In this document: positions 58,791-64,000 of the stretch, one piece after another
Layout: each line of letters starts with the position of its first letter
How positions within the stretch are numbered: position 1 is the stretch's first letter
Source of the DNA: Streptomyces olivaceoviridis
Lineage (GTDB): Bacteria; Actinomycetota; Actinomycetes; Streptomycetales; Streptomycetaceae
DNA length: 64,000 bases
Direction of reading: 5' to 3'
Assembly (NCBI RefSeq): GCF_014650115.1
Contig: NZ_BMUI01000006.1
Coordinates: 310,001 to 374,000, forward strand
Notes under the pieces: generated by a model
The model's database searches: none
Seen by the model: the letters and a program-made list of their open reading frames with translations, nothing else
What the model was told of the DNA's origin: nothing
Position numbers and translations under genes: made by a program

Positions 58791-58800
58791 GTGACGTCAC
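58791..58800. promoter_or_regulatory. Perfect palindrome GTGACGTCAC before the moxR operon
   Basis: This 10 bp palindrome is about 90 bp upstream of the moxR start. Its symmetry and position suggest a regulator site. The bound protein is not known to me. Confidence 0.3.
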
Positions 58801-58892
58801 GCGGAACTTTTCCCGCGTGGTGTCCGTGTTTCGGGGTGGGCCGGTTTCGCACGAGAGCGTCGGCCCGGAAAGAACGGGCCGAGGAGGGCCGG

Positions 58893-59938
<1,046 letters not shown>

Positions 59939-59939
<1 letters not shown>

Positions 59940-61300
59940 TGAGTTCCTGGGGGGCCGGGCCGGCGGAGGCCGACCGCGGGGAGGCGGGCGGCGTCCGTAC
60001 GGCCCTGGCGGGGCTCACCACCCGGGGCCGCTCCTTCCTCGCGGCCGGGATCGCCGCCGCGATCTGCTCGTTCGTGCTGGGCCTGAACGAGCTGCTGCGG
60101 GTCGGCCTGCTGCTCGCCGTGCTGCCCCTGATCTGCGCGGCCGTGCTGTACCGCACGCGCTACCGGGTGGCCGCGAGCCGCCGCCTCGCCCCCGCGCGCG
60201 TCCCCGCCGGCAGCGAGGCGCGGGTGCACCTGCGCATGGACAACGTCTCCCGGCTGCCCACCGGCCTGCTGATGCTCCAGGACCGGGTGCCGTACGTCCT
60301 CGGGCCCCGGCCCCGCTTCTTGCTGGACCGGGTCGAGCCGGGCGGTCGCCGCGAGGTGTCCTACCGGGTCCGCTCCGACCTGCGGGGCCGCTATCCGCTC
60401 GGCCCCCTCCAGCTGAGGCTCGCCGACCCCTTCGGCATGTGCGAGCTGACCCGCTCCTTCTCGACGCACGACACCCTGACGGTCATCCCGCGCGTGGAGC
60501 CGCTCTCCCCGGTCCGCTTCGGCGGCGAGGCCAAGGGCTACGGCGACGGACGGCAGCGCTCGCTGGCCCTCGCCGGCGAGGACGACGTCATCCCGCGCGG
60601 CTACCGCTACGGCGACGACCTGCGCCGGGTGCACTGGCGCTCCACCGCCCGCTACGGCGAGCTGATGGTGCGCCGCGAGGAGCAGCCCCGGCGCTCCCGG
60701 TGCACCGTGCTCCTGGACACCCGCGGCGGCGCGTACGAGGGCGCGGGCCCGGACTCGGCCTTCGAGTGGGCCGTCTCCGGTGCCGCCTCCGTGCTGGTGC
60801 ACATGCTGGAGCGCGGTTTCTCGGTACGGCTGCTGACCGACAGCGGCAGCGCGGTGCCCGGCGAGGGCGCCGACGGCTTCGCGGGCACCGGCCAGGAGAC
60901 CGCGGACGCCGCCGGGCTGATGATGGACACCCTGGCGGTGATCGACCACTCCGACGGCACCGGGCTGTCCCGGGCGTACGACGTGCTGCGCGGCGGCAAC
61001 GAGGGGCTGCTGATCGCCTTCCTCGGCGACCTGGACGAGGAGCAGGCCACGACGGTCGCCAAGATGAGCCGGCGCAGCGGCGGCGCCGTCGCCTTCGTGC
61101 TGGACCCCGACACCTGGACCCGGGAGGCGACCGACGTCCCCCGCCCGGGCGACCGGCACGCGGAGCGGCTGCGGATGCTGCGCGAGGCGGGCTGGACGGC
61201 GCTGAGCGTGCCGCGCGGGGCCTCGCCGGACGAACTGTGGCGGCAGGCGGACCGGGAGCGCTCCGGGCTGACCGCCGTGACCGGGGAGGCGCGGGGATGA
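59939..61300 (+). CDS. DUF58-domain membrane protein
   Basis: The 453-residue protein starts at an ATG that shares a base with the moxR stop (TGATG). Two transmembrane helices (FLAAGIAAAICSFVLGL; VGLLLAVLPLICAAVLY) precede a beta-rich domain and the DUF58 motif YRYGDDLRRVHWRSTARYGE. A VWA-like domain follows (RCTVLLDTRGGAY). Its partner in MoxR systems is probably regulated by the ATPase. The precise role is unknown. It overlaps the next start by 4 bp. Confidence 0.93.
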
Positions 61301-63675
61301 GCGGGCGGGCACGACTGGCACTGTGCGCGGCGGCGGCCACCCTGATGGCCTCCTGCGCGCTGCTGCCGCTGGTCACCGAGCCGACCTGGCTGCTGCAACT
61401 GGTCCCGCTGGTGGCCATCCAGACCGGGGTGGGTGCGGCGGCCCGGCGGGTGCCGCTGGGCCGGACGCTGACGGTGGCGGCACAGGCGCTGGTCACCCTG
61501 ATGCTGCTGACCCTGGTGTTCGCCCGGGGGCACGCGCTCATCGGGCTGATCCCCGGCCCGGACACCTTCCGGTACTTCGCCGACCTGCTCCAGCAGGGCA
61601 CGGACGACGTCAGCCGGTACGCGACACCGGCACCGGTCACCGACGGCATCAAGCTGATGCTGATCGGTGGCGCGCTGCTGATCGGCCTGCTGGTGGACAC
61701 GCTCGCGGTGACCTTCCGCAGCGCGGCCCCGGCCGGTCTGCCGCTGCTCGCGCTGTACTCGGTGGCCGCGGGCCTGTCCGGCGGCGGCGCGGGCTGGCTG
61801 TGGTTCCTGGTGGCGGCGGCCGGCTATCTGATGCTGCTGCTCGCGGAGGGCCGGGACCGGCTCGCCCAGTGGGGCCGGGTCTTCGGCGGCGCGCCGCGCA
61901 CCCCGGGCGGCCCGGAGGGCGCCGTGGCGCCGGTGCGCACCGGGCGCCGGATCGGCGCGGTCGCGCTCGGCGTGGCCCTGGTGGTGCCGCTCGCCCTGCC
62001 CACGATCAACGGCGGCCTGCTGGACGCCGCGGGCACCGGCGTGGGAGCGGGGGGCGGCAACGGGGGCACGATCTCGGCGGTCAACCCGCTGGTGTCCCTG
62101 CGCGACAACCTGAACACGAACGACGACCGCCAGGTGCTGACGCTGCGGACGGACTCGAACGACATCTCCGACCTGTACCTGCGGATCGTCTCCCTGGACG
62201 ACTTCGACGGCACCACCTGGAAGCCGGCGCGGCGGCACATCGTCGGCGTGCCGGACAAGCTCCCCACACCCATCGGCCTGGGCTCGGACATCGAGCGCGG
62301 CAAGGTGACGACGACCGTCACGGCGGCGGACTGGTACGCGCAGGACTGGCTGCCGATGCCCTACCCGCCGAGCAAGGTGAGGGTCAGCGGCCGGTGGCGG
62401 TACGAGCCCGTCGGGATGACCCTCGTCGGCGACCGCGGCCAGACCACGCGCGGCGGGACGTATCAGGTGACCAGCCTGGACGTGCGGCCGACGGCGGAGC
62501 AGCTCGCCGCCGCGCCGCAGCCGCCGGCCGCCCTGAGGCGCGAGTACACCAAGGTGCCGTCCTCGGTGCCCAAGGTGGTGGCCCGCACCGCGCGGGAGAT
62601 CACGGCGGGCGCGAGCAGTCACTACGAGGAAGCCGTCAGGCTCCAGGACTGGTTCGCGGTCAACGGGGGCTTCCAGTACGACACCTCGGTGGAGGTGGGC
62701 CGCGGTCCCGGCGCCATAGCGAACTTTCTGAAGAAGAAGCAGGGGTTCTGCGTCCACTTCTCCTTCGCGATGGCCGCGATGGCCCGCACCCTCGGCATCC
62801 CGGCCCGGGTCGCGGTGGGCTTCGCGCCCGGCACCCCGCAGGCCGACGGCACGGTCGCGGTGAACCAGAAGGACGCGCACGCGTGGCCCGAGCTGTACTT
62901 CGAGGGCGTGGGCTGGACCCGCTTCGAGCCGACCCCGACCCGGGGCACCACGCCGTCGTACACCCAGTCGGACACGCCCGGCAGCTCGCTGCCGGAGGAG
63001 GCGCTGCCGTCCAAGGGCGCGTCCTCGGCGCCCTCGGCGGCGGCCTCGCCGAGCGAGAGCTGCGCCGGTGAGCTGCGCAGGCTCCAGGCCTGCGGCAGCC
63101 CGTCCGCGGCGGCCGTCCCGCACCACGAGGACGGCGGTGCCGGCTGGTGGTGGCCGCTGATCGGGCTGGGCGCGCTGCTGGTCCTGGCGGTTCCGCTGTC
63201 GCCGCTGCTGTGGCGGGAGCGGCTGCGCGGGCGCCGGCTGGGCGGGCACGCCCGGACGGCGGGGGGCTCGGCGGCGCACACCCTGGCGGCGTGGCAGGAG
63301 CTGACCGACAGCGCCTGGGACCACGGCATCGCGCCGGACGAGTCGCTGACCGCGCGCAAGGCCGCCGACCGGATCGTCCGGCTCGGCCATCTCGATCCGG
63401 CGAGCGGGGCCGCCGTGCACCGGGTGGCGGACGCGGTGGAGCAGGTGCTGTACGCGCCCGCCCCGCGCCCGGCGGCGGGGACGGCGCAGGACGTGCGCCG
63501 GGTGATCGAGGGGCTGCGGGCCACGGTGAGCACCGGGACGCGGCTGCGGGCGCGGTTCCTGCCCCGCTCCTCGGTGCGGGTGCTGTGGGCGGTGTCGGCC
63601 CGCTGGTCGGCCCTGCGCACCCGGGTCGCGGCGGCCCGCCCGACGCTGCGCCGACCGTCCGGGCAGCGGGGCTGA
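61297..63675 (+). CDS. Transglutaminase-like membrane protein
   Basis: The 792-residue protein has about seven N-terminal transmembrane helices, a large external region, and a C-terminal helix (WWWPLIGLGALLVLAVPLSP) followed by a cytoplasmic DUF4129-like tail. The transglutaminase-like core has its cysteine in KQGFCVHFSFAMAAMARTLG (about C485) and histidine in DAHAWPELYF (about H527). The third residue is probably in WTRFEPTP, with Glu where Asp is usual. It may cleave or modify cell-surface peptides. The start overlaps the DUF58 stop (ATGA). Confidence 0.92.
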   Translation: MSGRARLALCAAAATLMASCALLPLVTEPTWLLQLVPLVAIQTGVGAAARRVPLGRTLTVAAQALVTLMLLTLVFARGHALIGLIPGPDTFRYFADLLQQGTDDVSRYATPAPVTDGIKLMLIGGALLIGLLVDTLAVTFRSAAPAGLPLLALYSVAAGLSGGGAGWLWFLVAAAGYLMLLLAEGRDRLAQWGRVFGGAPRTPGGPEGAVAPVRTGRRIGAVALGVALVVPLALPTINGGLLDAAGTGVGAGGGNGGTISAVNPLVSLRDNLNTNDDRQVLTLRTDSNDISDLYLRIVSLDDFDGTTWKPARRHIVGVPDKLPTPIGLGSDIERGKVTTTVTAADWYAQDWLPMPYPPSKVRVSGRWRYEPVGMTLVGDRGQTTRGGTYQVTSLDVRPTAEQLAAAPQPPAALRREYTKVPSSVPKVVARTAREITAGASSHYEEAVRLQDWFAVNGGFQYDTSVEVGRGPGAIANFLKKKQGFCVHFSFAMAAMARTLGIPARVAVGFAPGTPQADGTVAVNQKDAHAWPELYFEGVGWTRFEPTPTRGTTPSYTQSDTPGSSLPEEALPSKGASSAPSAAASPSESCAGELRRLQACGSPSAAAVPHHEDGGAGWWWPLIGLGALLVLAVPLSPLLWRERLRGRRLGGHARTAGGSAAHTLAAWQELTDSAWDHGIAPDESLTARKAADRIVRLGHLDPASGAAVHRVADAVEQVLYAPAPRPAAGTAQDVRRVIEGLRATVSTGTRLRARFLPRSSVRVLWAVSARWSALRTRVAAARPTLRRPSGQRG

Positions 63676-64000
63676 GCGCGGACGGCGCGGGCCGTCCGGG
63701 CGGCCTGGACGACGCGGGCGGCGTGTGCGGTCAGCCGTGGGCGGCATGTGCGGTCAGCGTGGGCGGCGCGGGACTGAACGCACACGGTGGCGGCGCTCCC
63801 AGCGCGGCTGACCGCACGCGGCGCGGGCGGCGTGGCTCGGTGGCAGCGCGCCGCTACCCGAGATACGCGTCTCAGCGCGACTGAGCCACCGTGAGGCAGG
63901 GCTGAGCACGTGTGAGGGGCGGCCACCGGCTGGTGGCCGCCCCTCACGTATGTCTGCGTGTCCGGCGCCGTGGGAGGCGCGGCGCGGTCAGTGACCCTGT
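63676..64000. other. Non-coding tail of the window with short repeats
   Basis: No gene is convincing here. Near-identical 22-mers lie at 63714-63735 and 63737-63758 (GTGCGGTCAGC core), a partial copy follows at 63759-63772, and an inverted copy of the core (GCTGACCGCAC) is at 63807-63817. A terminator hairpin follows at 63912. The last bases may hold the 3' end of a minus-strand gene, but too little is visible. Confidence 0.6.
63912..63947. terminator. Strong hairpin terminator after the moxR operon
   Basis: Perfect 16-base arms (GTGAGGGGCGGCCACC and its complement at 63932-63947) enclose the tetraloop GGCT. There is no T-run. It probably ends the moxR-DUF58-transglutaminase transcript and perhaps a convergent one. 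Confidence 0.8.

Noticed and set aside
63147..63884. A 245-codon plus-strand frame running past the transglutaminase gene
   Set aside because: It is out of frame with the real gene, is Gly/Ala/Arg-rich, and continues into repeat DNA.

Overview
The window is chromosomal DNA from a high-GC actinobacterium, almost certainly a Streptomyces. The evidence is the very strong G/C bias at third codon positions, many GTG starts, the his cluster holding the actinobacterial isomerase PriA, a division/cell-wall (dcw) cluster with ftsZ, sepF, yggT and divIVA but no murC, and gene order that matches my memory of streptomycete core chromosomes. Nearly all of it is housekeeping DNA. I see no phage, plasmid, CRISPR, tRNA or rRNA, and one damaged insertion sequence.

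Region 1 (1-10,620) is the histidine region. On the minus strand a hisD-hisC-hisB-(small membrane protein)-hisH-hisA/priA-ridA-hisF operon reads towards the left, with several stop/start overlaps. Left of hisF lie an IS30-like element (3628-4849), an arsR-type regulator with its MFS exporter, a VOC protein and a TIGR03085 protein, then hisI and the first 22 codons of trpE.

Region 2 (10,621-19,300) holds accessory core genes: a predicted beta-helical membrane protein, a helical-repeat protein, a Lon-substrate-binding-like protein, a YbaK-type deacylase, a DUF2567-like membrane protein, a two-gene ABC exporter, an NYN-domain protein and a 55-residue basic protein.

Region 3 (19,326-34,360) contains the replicative polymerase dnaE, a DUF2252 protein, a membrane protein, a DsbA-like protein, a Tat-exported PhoD phosphatase, a dienelactone hydrolase, an MscS channel, an SDR enzyme, a Na+/H+ antiporter, and the GNAT-rluD-lspA group.

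Region 4 (34,428-39,403) has a DksA/TraR zinc-finger protein with a long histone-H1-like tail, diverging from ileS. A leader with T-box features precedes ileS; its 3' hairpin masks the ribosome-binding site, so control is probably translational.

Region 5 (39,493-57,677) is the dcw cluster, all on the minus strand: rsmH-ftsL-ftsI-murE-murF-mraY-murD-ftsW-murG-ftsQ-ftsZ-pgeF-yggS-sepF-yggT-divIVA. It takes the cell from lipid II synthesis to septum assembly and polar growth. An imperfect direct repeat at the ftsL/ftsI junction creates an extra small chimeric reading frame. Region 6 (58,097-63,675) has a beta-carbonic anhydrase and a translationally coupled MoxR-DUF58-transglutaminase operon.

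I did not find a convincing undescribed multi-gene system. The best leads are the ftsL/ftsI junction duplication, the H1-tailed DksA protein, the small membrane protein embedded in the his operon, and several repeat or operator structures.
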